Assembly: GCA_900544445.1 (NCBI GenBank)
Contig: UQVK01000013.1
Coordinates: 1-61,465, forward strand
Direction: 5' to 3'
Length of the DNA: 61,465 nt
From: an uncultured Lachnospiraceae bacterium
GTDB lineage: Bacteria > Bacillota > Clostridia > Lachnospirales > Lachnospiraceae
A model generated the notes under the pieces. That model did not search any database. It was not told where the DNA came from and saw only the letters and a list, made by a program, of their open reading frames with translations. Shown in pieces: positions 35,004 through 45,546 of this stretch. The position numbers and the translations under genes were made by a program. How positions within the stretch are numbered: the first letter of the stretch is position 1; each line of letters begins with the position of its first letter.

Positions 35004-36932
35004 ATGAAAACAACAAGAATGACGACTGCCCAGGCGCTTGTGAAGTTCCTGGACAACCAGTATGTTGAATTTGATGGAAAAGAAACCAAATTTGTGGACG
35101 GAATTTTCACCATATTCGGACACGGCATCGTGGTGGGACTGGGACAGGCCCTGGATGAAAATCCCGGTGGATTAAAGGTATATCAGGGACGCAACGAACA
35201 GGGCATGGCTCACGTGGCGACCGGCTTTGCCAGACAGAGCAACCGCCGCAGGATCATCGCCTGCGCTTCCTCCATCGGACCTGGCGCGGCGAACATGGTG
35301 ACGGCGGCCGCATGCGCAACGGTGAACCGTATCCCGCTGCTTCTGTTCCCCGGAGATACCTATGCCAGCAGACAGCCCGACCCGGTGCTTCAGCAGGTGG
35401 AAAGAATGGATGCGCTTTCCGTTACGACGAATGATGCGTTCCGTCCTGTCTGCCGTTTCTGGGAAAGAATCCTCCGTCCGGAACAGCTTATGCCCGCCAT
35501 GGTACAGGCCATGCGTGTGCTGACCGATCCGGAGCAGACCGGCGCGGTATGTATCGCTCTGTCCCAGGATGTGGAAGGCGAGTCCTATGATTTCCCGGAG
35601 TATTTCTTCCAGAAGAGAGTGCACAGAATCCGCAGACCCCTTCCTGTGAAGGAGGATCTGGATCAGCTGGTAGAGATGATTTCCGAAAGCAGACGGCCGC
35701 TGGTGATCTGCGGCGGCGGCGTACGCTACTCCGAAGCCGGAGAGGTGCTGGAAGCCTTCTGTGAAAAGTTCGGCATTCCGTTCGCAGAGACTCAGGCCGG
35801 AAAGAGTGCCTGCCATTCCAGCCATCCCATGAACGTCGGCGGCATTGGTGTGACCGGAAATCTGTCGGCGAATACCGTCGCGCAGGAAGCGGATCTGGTC
35901 ATCGCTGTGGGAAGCCGTCTGACCGACTTCACCACCGGCTCCAAACTGCTTTTCACCGGAGAAGGTGTGAAGCTGGTATCCATCAATCTTTCCGGTTTCG
36001 ATGCATGCAAGATGGATGCGGTTTCCGTGATCGGAGATGCCAGGGAGACCGTGAAGCTGGCGGATGCTGCGCTTTCTGAAAAAGGCTATCAGAGCGGATG
36101 GGGAACGGCCGTCGCGGAAGCGAAGAAGAGCTGGGACGACGAATATGCCCGTCTGGCTGCCTATTCCTTCGATGAGAGCTTCAAGCCTCTGATCGCGGCA
36201 GGAAATCCTGACACCATTCCGGAATTCCATGAGCTTACCGGTTCGGAGCTGACCCAGACTTCAGCCATCGCCCTGATCAGAGAGACCATTGATCCCGATT
36301 CCATCATCGTCGGCGCTTCCGGAAGCCTGCCGGGAGATCTGCAGAGGATGTGGACCACGGATTGCATCGACAGCTATCAGATGGAGTACGGCTATTCCTG
36401 CATGGGCTATGAAATCGCGGCGGCCCTCGGCGCAAAAATGGCTTTCCCGGAGCAGGAGGTATATTCCATGGTTGGCGACGGCGCATTCCTGATGATGCAC
36501 AGCGAGCTGGTGACCTCCCTGCAGGAAGGAAAGAAGATCAATGTGCTGCTCTTTGATAACTGCGGTTTCGGCTGCATCAACAATCTGCAGATGTCGAACG
36601 GCATCGGAAACCTGGCCACCGAGTTCCGTTATCGGGATGAAAAGGGCGGCCTGAACGGCGGCCTGATTCCCATCGATTTCGCGGCTGTCGCAGCCGGCTA
36701 CGGTGCGAAGACCTATACGGCAAGAACGCTTGCGGAACTGAAGGAAGCGCTTCTGGATGCGCAGAAGCAGACCGTTTCCACGCTGATCGATATCAAGGCG
36801 CTTCCCAAGACCATGACGGACGGTTACAAATCCTGGTGGAATGTGGGACTTGCCAGCACCACCGGTGTGAAGGCGCAGCAGGAAGCCTGGGAGAAGCTGA
36901 TGGACAACCGGGCAAAGGCCAGGAAATATTAA
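35004..36932 (+). CDS. iolD: 3D-(3,5/4)-trihydroxycyclohexane-1,2-dione hydrolase
   Basis: ThDP-dependent hydrolase that opens the ring of the diketone made by IolE. The 642-residue protein has the three-domain ThDP enzyme order: Pyr domain ([17 protein letters not shown] with the catalytic Glu), central domain, and PP domain with the Mg-binding [14 protein letters not shown] and NNCGFGC-like segment [14 protein letters not shown] at 35004 follows TGGAGGTCATT. It is between iolC and iolE. Confidence 0.93.
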   Translation: MKTTRMTTAQALVKFLDNQYVEFDGKETKFVDGIFTIFGHGIVVGLGQALDENPGGLKVYQGRNEQGMAHVATGFARQSNRRRIIACASSIGPGAANMVTAAACATVNRIPLLLFPGDTYASRQPDPVLQQVERMDALSVTTNDAFRPVCRFWERILRPEQLMPAMVQAMRVLTDPEQTGAVCIALSQDVEGESYDFPEYFFQKRVHRIRRPLPVKEDLDQLVEMISESRRPLVICGGGVRYSEAGEVLEAFCEKFGIPFAETQAGKSACHSSHPMNVGGIGVTGNLSANTVAQEADLVIAVGSRLTDFTTGSKLLFTGEGVKLVSINLSGFDACKMDAVSVIGDARETVKLADAALSEKGYQSGWGTAVAEAKKSWDDEYARLAAYSFDESFKPLIAAGNPDTIPEFHELTGSELTQTSAIALIRETIDPDSIIVGASGSLPGDLQRMWTTDCIDSYQMEYGYSCMGYEIAAALGAKMAFPEQEVYSMVGDGAFLMMHSELVTSLQEGKKINVLLFDNCGFGCINNLQMSNGIGNLATEFRYRDEKGGLNGGLIPIDFAAVAAGYGAKTYTARTLAELKEALLDAQKQTVSTLIDIKALPKTMTDGYKSWWNVGLASTTGVKAQQEAWEKLMDNRAKARKY

Positions 36933-36954
36933 AAAAACGGGAGGAAAAGTGAAA

Positions 36955-37854
36955 ATGCTTGACAAAACGAAAGTAAAGCTTGGGATCGCGCCCATCGCGT
37001 GGACCAACGATGATCTGCCGGATCTGGGCGGAGAAAACACCTTTGAACAGTGCGTCAGTGAAATGGCGCTGGCCGGATTTACCGGTTCCGAAGTGGGAAA
37101 CAAATATCCGAAGAATCCGGAAGTCCTGAAGAAGGCCCTTTCTCTGCGCGGAATTGAAATCTGCAACGCCTGGTTCTCCACCTTCCTCATCAGCAGGCCC
37201 TATGAGGAAACGGAGAAGGCCTTTGAAGAGCATGTGGCATTTCTTGCGGAAATGGGCGCGAAGGTTGTGGGCGTTTCCGAACAGAGCTACAGCACTCAGG
37301 GCATTCAGGATCAGCCGATTTTCGAAGGAAAGCATGTGATGAACGACGAGGAGTGGAAGCTGCTTACGGAAGGACTGAACCGCCTTGGAAAGCTTTCCCT
37401 GGAAAAATACGGCGTCTCTCTCACCTTCCATCATCATATGGGAACCGTGGTGCAGACCGCTGCGGAGACGGACCGTCTGATGGCGGAGACGGACCCCGCC
37501 TATGTAAGCCTTCTTTATGACAGCGGCCATTTCGCTTACTGCGGAGAGGACCCAGTGGAACTGGTAAAGCGCTATGCTGCCCGTATTAAGCATGTACATT
37601 TAAAGGATATCCGTCCTGAGGTAGTGGAACAGGTGAAGAAGGAGCATATGAGCTTCCTGGATGGCGTCCGTGCCGGAGCGTTTACCATTCCGGGCGACGG
37701 CTGCATCGATTTCACCCCTATTTTCCAGGTGCTTGAAGAGACCGGCTATACCGGATACATGGTGGTGGAAGCGGAACAGGATCCGGCAAAGGCGAATCCG
37801 CTGGAATATGCCATCCGCGCAAGAAAGTACATTGCGGAGAAGACTGGACTGTAA
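36955..37854 (+). CDS. iolE: Myo-inosose-2 dehydratase
   Basis: Removes water from 2-keto-myo-inositol. The 299-residue TIM-barrel protein opens with [20 protein letters not shown], a hallmark of IolE, with metal-ligand candidates in [26 protein letters not shown] and [12 protein letters not shown] at 36955 is nine bases after GGAGG; a GTG six bases earlier is too close. It follows iolD by 22 bases. Confidence 0.93.
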   Translation: MLDKTKVKLGIAPIAWTNDDLPDLGGENTFEQCVSEMALAGFTGSEVGNKYPKNPEVLKKALSLRGIEICNAWFSTFLISRPYEETEKAFEEHVAFLAEMGAKVVGVSEQSYSTQGIQDQPIFEGKHVMNDEEWKLLTEGLNRLGKLSLEKYGVSLTFHHHMGTVVQTAAETDRLMAETDPAYVSLLYDSGHFAYCGEDPVELVKRYAARIKHVHLKDIRPEVVEQVKKEHMSFLDGVRAGAFTIPGDGCIDFTPIFQVLEETGYTGYMVVEAEQDPAKANPLEYAIRARKYIAEKTGL

Positions 37855-37899
37855 GACCGGATTCATAAACCGCATAAAAGGAAAGGAGAAAATAAATTT

Positions 37900-38913
37900 A
37901 TGGTAACAGTAGGAATTATCGGAGCCGGAAGAATCGGCAAGGTGCATACCAGAAGCATCTGCAACTTTGTACACAACGCAAAGCTGAAAACCGTTGCCGA
38001 TCCCTTCATGAATGAGGAAACGGAAAAGTGGCTGAAGGAGATGGGGGCGGAGCACACCACGAAGGATTATCATGAGATTCTGAATGATCCCGAGATCCAG
38101 GCTGTTCTGATCTGTTCCTCCACGGACACCCATTCGCCGATCTCTCTGGAGGCAATCGCTGCCGGAAAGCATGTATTCTGTGAAAAGCCCATCGATCATG
38201 ACCTGGGCAGAATCCGTGAGGTGATGAAGGCGCTGGAAGGCAGCAGCCTGAAATACCAGGTAGGCTTCAACCGCCGTTTTGACCATAACTTCGCTGCTGT
38301 AAAGCAGGCAGTGGTGGACGGGAAGGTGGGAGATCCCCACATCATCCGCATAACCTCCAGGGATCCTGAGCCGCCGAGCCCCGCTTATGTTGCCGTATCC
38401 GGCGGTATGTTCCTGGATATGACCATCCATGATTTCGATATGGTCCGCTTCCTCGCCGGCTGCGATGCGGAGGAAATTTATGTACAGTCCGCAGTTCTTG
38501 TGGATCCCGGCATTGGTGAAGCGGGAGATGTGGATACCGCGGTTATCACCCTGAAGATGGCAAACGGCGCTATCGCGGTGATCGACAATTCCAGACGTGC
38601 GGCATACGGCTATGACCAGAGAGCAGAGGTGTTCGGTTCTAAGGGAATGGCGGCAACCTCCAATGATACCGCTTCCAGTCTGGTGCTTTCCACTGCAGAC
38701 GGCATTACGGGCGAGAAGCCTCTGTATTTCTTCCTGGAGCGCTATACCGAGTCCTTCGCGAAGGAAATCACCTGCTTCATCGATTCCATTGAGAACGATA
38801 CTCCTACCCTGGTGGGAGCGGAGGACGGCCTGAAGCCCGTGCTGATGGGAATTGCCGCGAAGAAGTCCGTGGAAGAACATCGTCCGGTGAAGCTTTCCGA
38901 AATCGTGTATTGA
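37900..38913 (+). CDS. iolG: Inositol 2-dehydrogenase
   Basis: NAD-dependent oxidation of myo-inositol to 2-keto-myo-inositol. The 337-residue Gfo/Idh/MocA protein has the Rossmann start VGIIGAGRIGKVHTRSI, the catalytic HVFCEKPIDHD (Lys) and the C-terminal DMTIHDFDMVRFL with the His of the active site. It follows IolE by 45 bases with an AAAGGAG site. Confidence 0.9.
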   Translation: MVTVGIIGAGRIGKVHTRSICNFVHNAKLKTVADPFMNEETEKWLKEMGAEHTTKDYHEILNDPEIQAVLICSSTDTHSPISLEAIAAGKHVFCEKPIDHDLGRIREVMKALEGSSLKYQVGFNRRFDHNFAAVKQAVVDGKVGDPHIIRITSRDPEPPSPAYVAVSGGMFLDMTIHDFDMVRFLAGCDAEEIYVQSAVLVDPGIGEAGDVDTAVITLKMANGAIAVIDNSRRAAYGYDQRAEVFGSKGMAATSNDTASSLVLSTADGITGEKPLYFFLERYTESFAKEITCFIDSIENDTPTLVGAEDGLKPVLMGIAAKKSVEEHRPVKLSEIVY

Positions 38914-38933
38914 TTTTCACACCACGCTTTGTG

Positions 38934-39011
38934 CCGGAGCGTCACAAAGTGTCCAGATGGCAGAAGAGAAATCGCATCCGTGATTTCTCTTCGCCCCGTC
39001 GAACGCTCCGG
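38934..39011 (+). repeat. Nested hairpins in the iolG-iolB gap
   Basis: An outer 9-bp stem CCGGAGCGT/ACGCTCCGG (38934-38942 with 39003-39011) encloses a 10-bp stem AAGAGAAATC/GATTTCTCTT (38964-38991). The outer stem ends just before the iolB ribosome site AAAGGAG. It may stabilise the mRNA segment or tune iolB translation. Confidence 0.55.
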
Positions 39012-39022
39012 AAAGGAGAATC

Positions 39023-39796
39023 ATGAGCCAGTTATTCAGTTACCCTGCGTTCGATGAACAGGGTGTGAAGGTATTGAGCCGTGCGGGAGAAGGGGAAGGC
39101 CCGGACGACATGATGATGAACATCACCGTTTACCGTATGAAAGCGGGAGAGGAGAGAAGCTTCTGCCTTCCCGGAGAGGAGATGGCGGTCCTTCTGGTGA
39201 AGGGGGACATCACCTTCCGCTGGAACGGAGAAGAAAGAAGCGGAAAGAGAGACAGCTTCATCGAGGAAGGTCCTTACTGTCTGCATGTGAGCAAAGGCGT
39301 TTCCGTGACCGTAAAGGCGGAGGCGGACAGCGAGGTGCTGGTGCAGAGCACCGAAAATGAGAAAGATTTTGCGCCGGTATTCTATACGCCTGCAGACTGC
39401 CGGGATGATATTTTCGGCGACGGCGTGTGGGACAACAAGATGAAGCGCACGGTCCGCACCGTCTTTGACTACAGTAACGCCCCCTATTCCAACATGGTGA
39501 ACGGAGAGGTGATCAATCATCAGGGCGGCTGGTCCAGCTATGCGCCTCATCATCACCCGCAGCCGGAAGTTTACTATTATCGCTATGAGCGTCCGGAAGG
39601 CTTTGGCGCATGCTATATCGGCGAGGAGGTGTTCCGTATTGAGGACGGAAGCTGCGCGCACATCCGCTGCGGCAAGACGCATCCTCAGGTGACGGCGCCC
39701 GGATATCCCATGTATTACTGCTGGATGATCCGCCATCTGCCGGGCGACCCCTGGACAGACCGCATTGTGGATCCCAGATATGACTGGATTCAGTAA
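39023..39796 (+). CDS. iolB: 5-deoxy-glucuronate isomerase
   Basis: Converts 5-deoxy-glucuronate to 2-deoxy-5-keto-gluconate. The 257-residue bicupin has the cupin metal motif SYAPHHHPQPEVYYYRYE and the terminal YPMYYCWMIRHLPGDPW typical of IolB. It completes the C-D-E-G-B set; iolA and iolJ are not in the window. The start follows AAAGGAGAATC. Confidence 0.93.
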   Translation: MSQLFSYPAFDEQGVKVLSRAGEGEGPDDMMMNITVYRMKAGEERSFCLPGEEMAVLLVKGDITFRWNGEERSGKRDSFIEEGPYCLHVSKGVSVTVKAEADSEVLVQSTENEKDFAPVFYTPADCRDDIFGDGVWDNKMKRTVRTVFDYSNAPYSNMVNGEVINHQGGWSSYAPHHHPQPEVYYYRYERPEGFGACYIGEEVFRIEDGSCAHIRCGKTHPQVTAPGYPMYYCWMIRHLPGDPWTDRIVDPRYDWIQ

Positions 39797-39952
39797 GAAA
39801 TTCAACCAGAAAGCAAAATATGCGATATATATGTGCTCAGAAAAGCAAATGATGAGTGGATATAGCGTATGATGTGCGATTAAAATAAGTATAGGATTTA
39901 GAGAACGGAGAAATGACAAAAAATGAAGTAATGTAAAAGTGGGGAAAGTAAT

Positions 39953-40885
39953 ATGGCGAAACAACAAACAGTCGTGAAAGAGAAAAGAAATGTCAAAACC
40001 TATCTGAAAAACAGCTGGCAGTTGTATGTCATGCTGATTATCCCGGTCGTTTATATGATTCTGTTTAAGTATAAACCGATGTTGGGAGTTGTAGTAGCAT
40101 TCAAGAAGTTCAATGTATTCCAGGGAATCTGGAACAGCCCGTGGATCGGTCTGGCAAACTTCGAGGAAGCCTTTTCTTCCAGAGATTTCTGGAATGCGCT
40201 GGCGAACACTCTGATCCTGAATATCGGTGACCTGATCATCGGTTTCCCGATCCCGATTTTCCTGGCGATTTTCCTGAATGAGCTGAGAAGCAGCAAGATC
40301 AGAAAGACGACCCAGACCCTTCTGTATCTGCCCAACTTCCTGTCCTGGGTTATTATCGCCGGTATCAGCACACAGCTGTTCTCCTCCAGCGGACTGGTGA
40401 ACAACCTTCTCAACGCGCTGGGATTTGGCACTGTAAACTTCCTGACCAATTCCTTTATCTGGAGAATCGTATACTGGTTCTTCGGCGTATGGCAGGGGGC
40501 AGGCTATTCCCTGATTGTTTATCTGGCAGCCCTGATGGCGACAGATGCATCCCTCGGCGAAGCGGCCTACATAGATGGTGCAACCAGGCTTCAGAGAATC
40601 TGGTATGTGACCTTACCTCAGATTTCTTCCACCATCACGGTTCTTCTTATCATGCAGGTCGGAAAACTGGTAAGCATCAGCTTCGATCGTCCTTACATGA
40701 TGGGTAACTCTCTGGTGAGAGACGCATCGGACGTTATTAGTACCTACGTTTATTCCATCGGTCTTGCGGCCGGCCGTTTCGACTTCGCAACGGCAGTTGG
40801 TCTGTTCCAGACAGTGGTCGGCGTTGTCCTGGTACTTTCCGCAAATGCGGTCATTAAGAAAATGGGACAGGAGGGAATCGTATAA
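39953..40885 (+). CDS. Carbohydrate ABC transporter permease, LplB type
   Basis: First permease of an oligosaccharide importer, 310 residues with six membrane helices. The EAA loop reads EAAYIDGATRLQRIWYVTLPQI (EAA---G--------I-LP), which docks the shared ATPase. The N terminus KNSWQLYVMLIIPVVYMILFKYKPMLGVVVAFKKF is typical of LplB/YteP-like proteins that import pectin or rhamnogalacturonan fragments. The stop overlaps the ATG of the second permease by one base. Confidence 0.92.
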   Translation: MAKQQTVVKEKRNVKTYLKNSWQLYVMLIIPVVYMILFKYKPMLGVVVAFKKFNVFQGIWNSPWIGLANFEEAFSSRDFWNALANTLILNIGDLIIGFPIPIFLAIFLNELRSSKIRKTTQTLLYLPNFLSWVIIAGISTQLFSSSGLVNNLLNALGFGTVNFLTNSFIWRIVYWFFGVWQGAGYSLIVYLAALMATDASLGEAAYIDGATRLQRIWYVTLPQISSTITVLLIMQVGKLVSISFDRPYMMGNSLVRDASDVISTYVYSIGLAAGRFDFATAVGLFQTVVGVVLVLSANAVIKKMGQEGIV

Positions 40886-41754
40886 TGGGAAGCAATATTA
40901 ACAGTAGAACAGAGAAGTTATTCCAGTTTTTCTGGTCAGCATTTTTTGTCATCATTACGGTGATTGCCATGGTTCCGATTCTTCGGGTTATTTCCATGTC
41001 CTTCAGTACCAAAGAGGCCATTCTGGCCGGTAAGGTTATGGTATGGCCGGTTGGATTCACCATGGAAGCCTACGAGAGAGCGCTAAACAGCGGAAGTTTT
41101 GTAAGAGCCTTCGGTTATTCCATTGTCCTGATGATTGGTTCTACAGCGCTGAGCCTGATTATGACGGTGCTTGCGGCCTATCCGCTTTCCAAAAAGCATC
41201 TGGTAGGCGGCGGACTGATCATGACGCTGTTCGTTCTGACCATGTACTTAAATCCCGGCGTTATCCCGGAATACCTGAATGTCAGAGATTTCGGCATGAT
41301 CGATACCGTATGGTCTCTGCTGATTCCCGGCGCGCTGAGCGCTTATAACATGATCATCATGTGCAATGCCTTTAAGGGAATTGACTCGGCCATCTATGAT
41401 GCGGCAAAGATAGACGGATGCGGAGAGACACGAACGCTGTTGAGCGTGGCGCTTCCGCTGGTATATCCCACCATCGCAACGCTGGGTCTGTTCTACGCGG
41501 TCGGCAGATGGAACGGCATCAGCGACGTTCTGTACTATATCAACTCCTCCGAGCTGTTCACCGTGCAGATGGTTCTGAAGCAGTTCATTGAATCCATTAA
41601 TGTAACGGCTGAGGAAGGTATTCAGACCAACCTTGTTGCGGACAACATCAAGGCGGCAAGTATTGTGATTTCCATGCTGCCCATGCTGATTGTATATCCT
41701 TTCGTGCAGAAGTTCTTCACCAAGGGTATCATGATCGGTGCGGTAAAGGGCTAA
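40885..41754 (+). CDS. Carbohydrate ABC transporter permease, YtcP/LplC type
   Basis: Second permease of the importer, 289 residues and six helices. The EAA loop is DAAKIDGCGETRTLLSVALPLVYP. The ending KFFTKGIMIGAVKG is the characteristic C terminus of the YtcP/LplC subgroup. No ATPase is encoded near; a shared MsmX-type ATPase elsewhere is expected. The TAATG overlap with the upstream permease shows coupled translation. Confidence 0.93.
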   Translation: MGSNINSRTEKLFQFFWSAFFVIITVIAMVPILRVISMSFSTKEAILAGKVMVWPVGFTMEAYERALNSGSFVRAFGYSIVLMIGSTALSLIMTVLAAYPLSKKHLVGGGLIMTLFVLTMYLNPGVIPEYLNVRDFGMIDTVWSLLIPGALSAYNMIIMCNAFKGIDSAIYDAAKIDGCGETRTLLSVALPLVYPTIATLGLFYAVGRWNGISDVLYYINSSELFTVQMVLKQFIESINVTAEEGIQTNLVADNIKAASIVISMLPMLIVYPFVQKFFTKGIMIGAVKG

Positions 41755-41845
41755 GGATCCGACATGTGGTAAAGATTAATTTATCCTCTTCAGGATGTTT
41801 ATCCAGAGGGATATGTTAATAAAATTTTAATAGGAGGTAACCTAA

Positions 41846-43519
41846 ATGAAGAGAAAAAGTCTACTCAAAAGGTCACTGGCTGTACTGCTTGCAGCGGCTA
41901 TGGCAGTGATGGGGGGGGCATGTGGAAGCTCTACTTCTACCACATCCTCCGAACCTGCGGCAGAAAGCGCTGCTTCCACGGAAGAAGCCGCTTCTACCGA
42001 TGCTGCTGCAGCTGAGACTGAGGCTGGCACCGAAGCGGCTCAGTCTGACCTGTACGGCGATGAAGTAACCATCAACGTAATGGTTTGGGACAGAGGTAAC
42101 GCTGCACCCGGAACCACCACTGAGGACAACAACCTTACCAAGTGGATTCAGGAACAGGTGAAGGAACTGTACAACATCAATGTGGAGTATACCGCTGTTC
42201 CCAGATCCGAGTCTGATGATAAGGTTAATATCATGCTGAGCGGCGGCACTGCTCCTGATATCATTATGACCTATGACCAGGCACTGTTCTATAACTATGC
42301 GAGCAGCGGAGCCCTGAAGGATCTGACCGATCTGTATGCGCAGTACGGCGGAGACATCGAGGCAAATTGTACGGAGGCTGAGCCTGCAGGCGTGATTGAC
42401 GGTGTGAGATATGCCGTTATGAAGCAGAGAGGAACGGAAGAGCCCCGTCATACCGCTTACATCCGTCAGGACTGGCTGGATGAGCTGGGAATGGAAATTC
42501 CTACCACCAAGGCAGAACTGGAAGAGTATCTGTATGCCGTAAAGGAGAACAATCTGGGCGGCGATAACACCATTCCGTGGGCAATGAGCGGACGTACCGA
42601 TACGGAGAAGATGTACCTGAACTTCGTTGGTTCCTATGTGGATCTGGCAAGCGACCGCGACGCTTATATGTATGCAGAAAGCTACATGGCTGTTGCACCC
42701 GGTTCTGAAGAAGGCTTAAGAAAGCTGAATCAGTGGTATAACGACGGCCTGATCAGTGCCGACTTCCCGACTGACTCCGCAGAGGATGTTTATAAGGCTG
42801 CCATCGCAAACGGAAATGCCGGCTTTGTTCTGGATGATGTTTACAATCCGCACGCAAGCTTCGAAGTTCTGAACAACACGCTTGGTACCCAGGATGTTTT
42901 CGTTCCCGTACAGTGCTTCGACCTTCCGGACGGCTCCTACAGAAATCCTTTCGAGTACAGATATGCCATGTATGTCATGATTCCTTCCACCACCAGTGAT
43001 GAGAAGGCAGCTGCATGCATGAAGTACCTCAACTGGATGTCTGATCCTGAAGTTGCCATGAACATTTATTATACGCCTGATTACACCACGAATGATCTGG
43101 GTGTTGCGGTTGCTCCTTCCACCACCGAGCTGCAGGAACTGGGATATCCCGGAACTCCTGATGACCTTTCCATCGTGAACCAGAACTACAGCTGGGTAAA
43201 CGATTATGAGGTTATGGCTGCTACCAGCTATGAGAACAGAACCTCTGACTGGGTAACCGAGGAGTGGTATCAGAATCTGTATGAAGTGAAGGAAATCGGT
43301 AAGTATCGTTTCCCGACCTATGCATACATTTCTCCTGATGAGCAGACCTATGGCGCTGACATCAAGACCAGAATGATTGAGTTTGTTTACAACTGCATCT
43401 GCTGCCCGACTGATCAGTTTGACTCCACCTATGAGTCCGGATATCAGGAGCTGGTAAATGCCGGCCTGCAGAAGATCCTGGATGCAAGAGGAGCATACTA
43501 CGACAGCGTAAACGGCTGA
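41846..43519 (+). CDS. Extracellular sugar-binding lipoprotein
   Basis: Solute-binding protein of the importer, 557 residues. It has a lipoprotein signal (LAVLLAAAMAVMGGAC, acylated Cys27) followed by a Ser/Thr/Ala/Glu-rich linker and a large two-lobe binding domain. The size fits the LplA/YtcQ group that binds uronic acid or other oligosaccharides. TAGGAGGTAACC precedes the ATG. A DNA run of eight Gs encodes part of the lipobox (about 41910-41917). A hairpin follows the gene and may lower read-through to the enzymes downstream. Confidence 0.92.
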   Translation: MKRKSLLKRSLAVLLAAAMAVMGGACGSSTSTTSSEPAAESAASTEEAASTDAAAAETEAGTEAAQSDLYGDEVTINVMVWDRGNAAPGTTTEDNNLTKWIQEQVKELYNINVEYTAVPRSESDDKVNIMLSGGTAPDIIMTYDQALFYNYASSGALKDLTDLYAQYGGDIEANCTEAEPAGVIDGVRYAVMKQRGTEEPRHTAYIRQDWLDELGMEIPTTKAELEEYLYAVKENNLGGDNTIPWAMSGRTDTEKMYLNFVGSYVDLASDRDAYMYAESYMAVAPGSEEGLRKLNQWYNDGLISADFPTDSAEDVYKAAIANGNAGFVLDDVYNPHASFEVLNNTLGTQDVFVPVQCFDLPDGSYRNPFEYRYAMYVMIPSTTSDEKAAACMKYLNWMSDPEVAMNIYYTPDYTTNDLGVAVAPSTTELQELGYPGTPDDLSIVNQNYSWVNDYEVMAATSYENRTSDWVTEEWYQNLYEVKEIGKYRFPTYAYISPDEQTYGADIKTRMIEFVYNCICCPTDQFDSTYESGYQELVNAGLQKILDARGAYYDSVNG

Positions 43520-43591
43520 TGAGCGAAACAAAAAATACAGCAGGACAACCTGTTGCATAAAGGGCCTGCGGATAAATGTCCGCGGCTGGAT

Positions 43592-43629
43592 AAATATGAC
43601 CGTCCTGGTAAAACGGGGCGGTCATATTT
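43592..43629. terminator. Hairpin after the binding protein gene
   Basis: AAATATGACCGTCC pairs with GGGCGGTCATATTT over a 10-base loop. There is no long T-run, so it may be a partial terminator or a 3' stabiliser. A second GC-rich hairpin, GGCCTTCTG/CAGAAGGGGCC, lies at about 43660-43684. Confidence 0.5.
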
Positions 43630-43719
43630 GTGAAAAAGCAGACTGCAGAGAGCCGGCAGGGCCTTCTGTTTTGCAGAAGGGGCCGCGCTCTGTGCAGAAT
43701 GCGCATATTCAGCAAGGAA

Positions 43720-43747
43720 TGCCGCTTGCGGCAGAATGGAGATTATG
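43720..43747 (+). promoter_or_regulatory. Start-proximal GC hairpin with ribosome site (family copy)
   Basis: TGCCGC-TT-GCGGCA (43720-43733) forms a perfect 6-bp stem ending 14 bases before the ATG at 43748, with GAATGGAG between them. Confidence 0.55.
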
Positions 43748-45469
43748 ATGAAAAGATACTGGCCTCACATTGTAAAATCCACAGAAAAGACAGTAGAGGA
43801 TTATCTGGCAAAGCAGGTAAAGGACGCCTCCCGTCCGGACGACGGAAGGATGCCGAGCGAAATTGTGGAGGGAAAGCTCACCATTTACCTGCTGACGGAT
43901 GCGGTATGTCTGTATTTCTGTAAAGAAAGCAAATATTACAAGGATGAAAAGCTGTTTGAAGCCATTAAAAGGGGATTGAGCTTTATCGAGAGATGGCAGA
44001 GGGATGACGGAAGTCTGGATTATCCGAGCTGCAATTTTTATTCCGCGCCTGACACATCCTTCTGCTTCCGCAGACTGTACGGCGCATGGAACATCCTGGG
44101 AAAGCATGCGGAAACGGAAGAGGAGAAGGAGCTGCAGAACAGATATCTGGTTCTGATGCTTCGCTGTATCCCGATTCTGTTATACGGTGGCTTTCATACC
44201 CCGAACCACCGCTGGGCGGTGATGTCCGTGCTTTTCACCCTCGCAAATGTGGTGGAGAAGCATGGAGACCTTGCTCTGGAAGTTCCCCGCTATCCGAAGG
44301 AGTATTTCACTGAGGATCAGATTCCCAAAACAGCGGAGGAACTGACCGCAAAGCTGAAAGCGCGCGCCAATCAGTATCTGGCGGAGGGAATTGACGGAGA
44401 TGAGGACGGGGAGTATGCGGAGCGTTCCACCGGAAACTATAACGGCGTGGTGGACAAATCTCTGATTTCCGCCTATGAGGCAACAGGAAACGAGGAATTC
44501 CTGGGCTATGTGGAAAGAAATCTGGATATGATGCTCTACTATATTGATGGAGATGATACCATCTTCACCCAGAATTCCACCAGACAGGATCACGGAACGA
44601 AGCTTTATCCGGACAAATATTTTTATCTCTATACCTATATGGCGGCAAAGACGGGAAACCCTCTGTTCGATGCGGCGGCGCACAAGAGCATTAAGGACAA
44701 CATGGACCGGGCAGAGCTGGCCCCTGACTGTATGTACATTTTCATGATGTACGACTGGCTGCTGGATTATGAGTTTAAGGGCTACGGCTATCTTCCCGAA
44801 TACCGCAGGTTCTTCCGCGGCTCTCAGGTGCTGCGTGTGAAAAAGGAGAACTATGTCTACAGCGTGCTGAATAACAAGGCTGCGTTCCTGTTCCTGAAAT
44901 TTGGAACTCTTCCCATCGGCCTGCGCATTGGAGAATCCTACTGCGATATTCGAAATTTCATTCCGAAGTCCATCGAGGTGAAGGATAACGGATGCGTGCT
45001 GAAGGCGGAGGCGGGAGGCTGGTACTATCAGCCCTTCAAAGAAGACCAGGGTACCAGCGACTGGTGGGCAATGGACCACACCAGACGGGATAAGGTCTAT
45101 ACCAGCACGGTTGCCATTACCGTAACCATTTCCGAACTGGAAAACGGACTGGAATGCAATGTGAAGGCGGAAGGCATGAGCGGTCTGCCGCTTCGTGTGG
45201 AGCTGGATGTTCCCGCCGGAGTGATTCTGGAGAATGATACCATGTGCCTCACGGCCGGAAAGGGCGAGAGCATGATCCTGAGAGGTGGAGATCTCAATCT
45301 GCATGATGATGCGAAAAAGATTGTGATCGGTCCCGGATACGGTACCCATGCATTTAAAGGCCATTACTCCGGAGAAGAACGCAACGAGGCGGGATACAGC
45401 ATCTTCCTGAATGATTATACGCCTTATGACCGCACCTTCCGTATTGTGGAGGAAAAGGGCGGCGAGTGA
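43748..45469 (+). CDS. Probable carbohydrate-active enzyme of unrecognised family
   Basis: A 573-residue cytosolic protein without signal peptide. The first about 350 residues are alpha-helical with Trp/Tyr-rich stretches like those of (alpha/alpha)6 toroid glycosidases and lyases (GLSFIERWQRDDGSLDYPSCNFYSAPDT, LYGGFHTPNHRWAVMSVLFTLANV, TGNYNGVVDKSLISAYEATG). The last about 200 residues are beta-rich. That layout matches polysaccharide lyases and some uronic-acid glycosidases, but I cannot name the family. Its place after a pectin-type ABC importer suggests it works on the imported oligosaccharide. ATG at 43748 is chosen; 43745 is equally possible. Confidence 0.6.
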   Translation: MKRYWPHIVKSTEKTVEDYLAKQVKDASRPDDGRMPSEIVEGKLTIYLLTDAVCLYFCKESKYYKDEKLFEAIKRGLSFIERWQRDDGSLDYPSCNFYSAPDTSFCFRRLYGAWNILGKHAETEEEKELQNRYLVLMLRCIPILLYGGFHTPNHRWAVMSVLFTLANVVEKHGDLALEVPRYPKEYFTEDQIPKTAEELTAKLKARANQYLAEGIDGDEDGEYAERSTGNYNGVVDKSLISAYEATGNEEFLGYVERNLDMMLYYIDGDDTIFTQNSTRQDHGTKLYPDKYFYLYTYMAAKTGNPLFDAAAHKSIKDNMDRAELAPDCMYIFMMYDWLLDYEFKGYGYLPEYRRFFRGSQVLRVKKENYVYSVLNNKAAFLFLKFGTLPIGLRIGESYCDIRNFIPKSIEVKDNGCVLKAEAGGWYYQPFKEDQGTSDWWAMDHTRRDKVYTSTVAITVTISELENGLECNVKAEGMSGLPLRVELDVPAGVILENDTMCLTAGKGESMILRGGDLNLHDDAKKIVIGPGYGTHAFKGHYSGEERNEAGYSIFLNDYTPYDRTFRIVEEKGGE

Positions 45470-45546
45470 GCGGAAAGGGCTTCCATGTCAGAAAAGGGCG
45501 GGAAGCCTTCTTCCTTTATAGAGAATGAAGAAGGAGCATGTGTTTT

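Noticed and set aside
30044..35123. Long antisense frames over GH38 and iolC (546 and 454 codons)
   Set aside because: Codon bias alone keeps these frames open; no domain, start site or spacing supports them.
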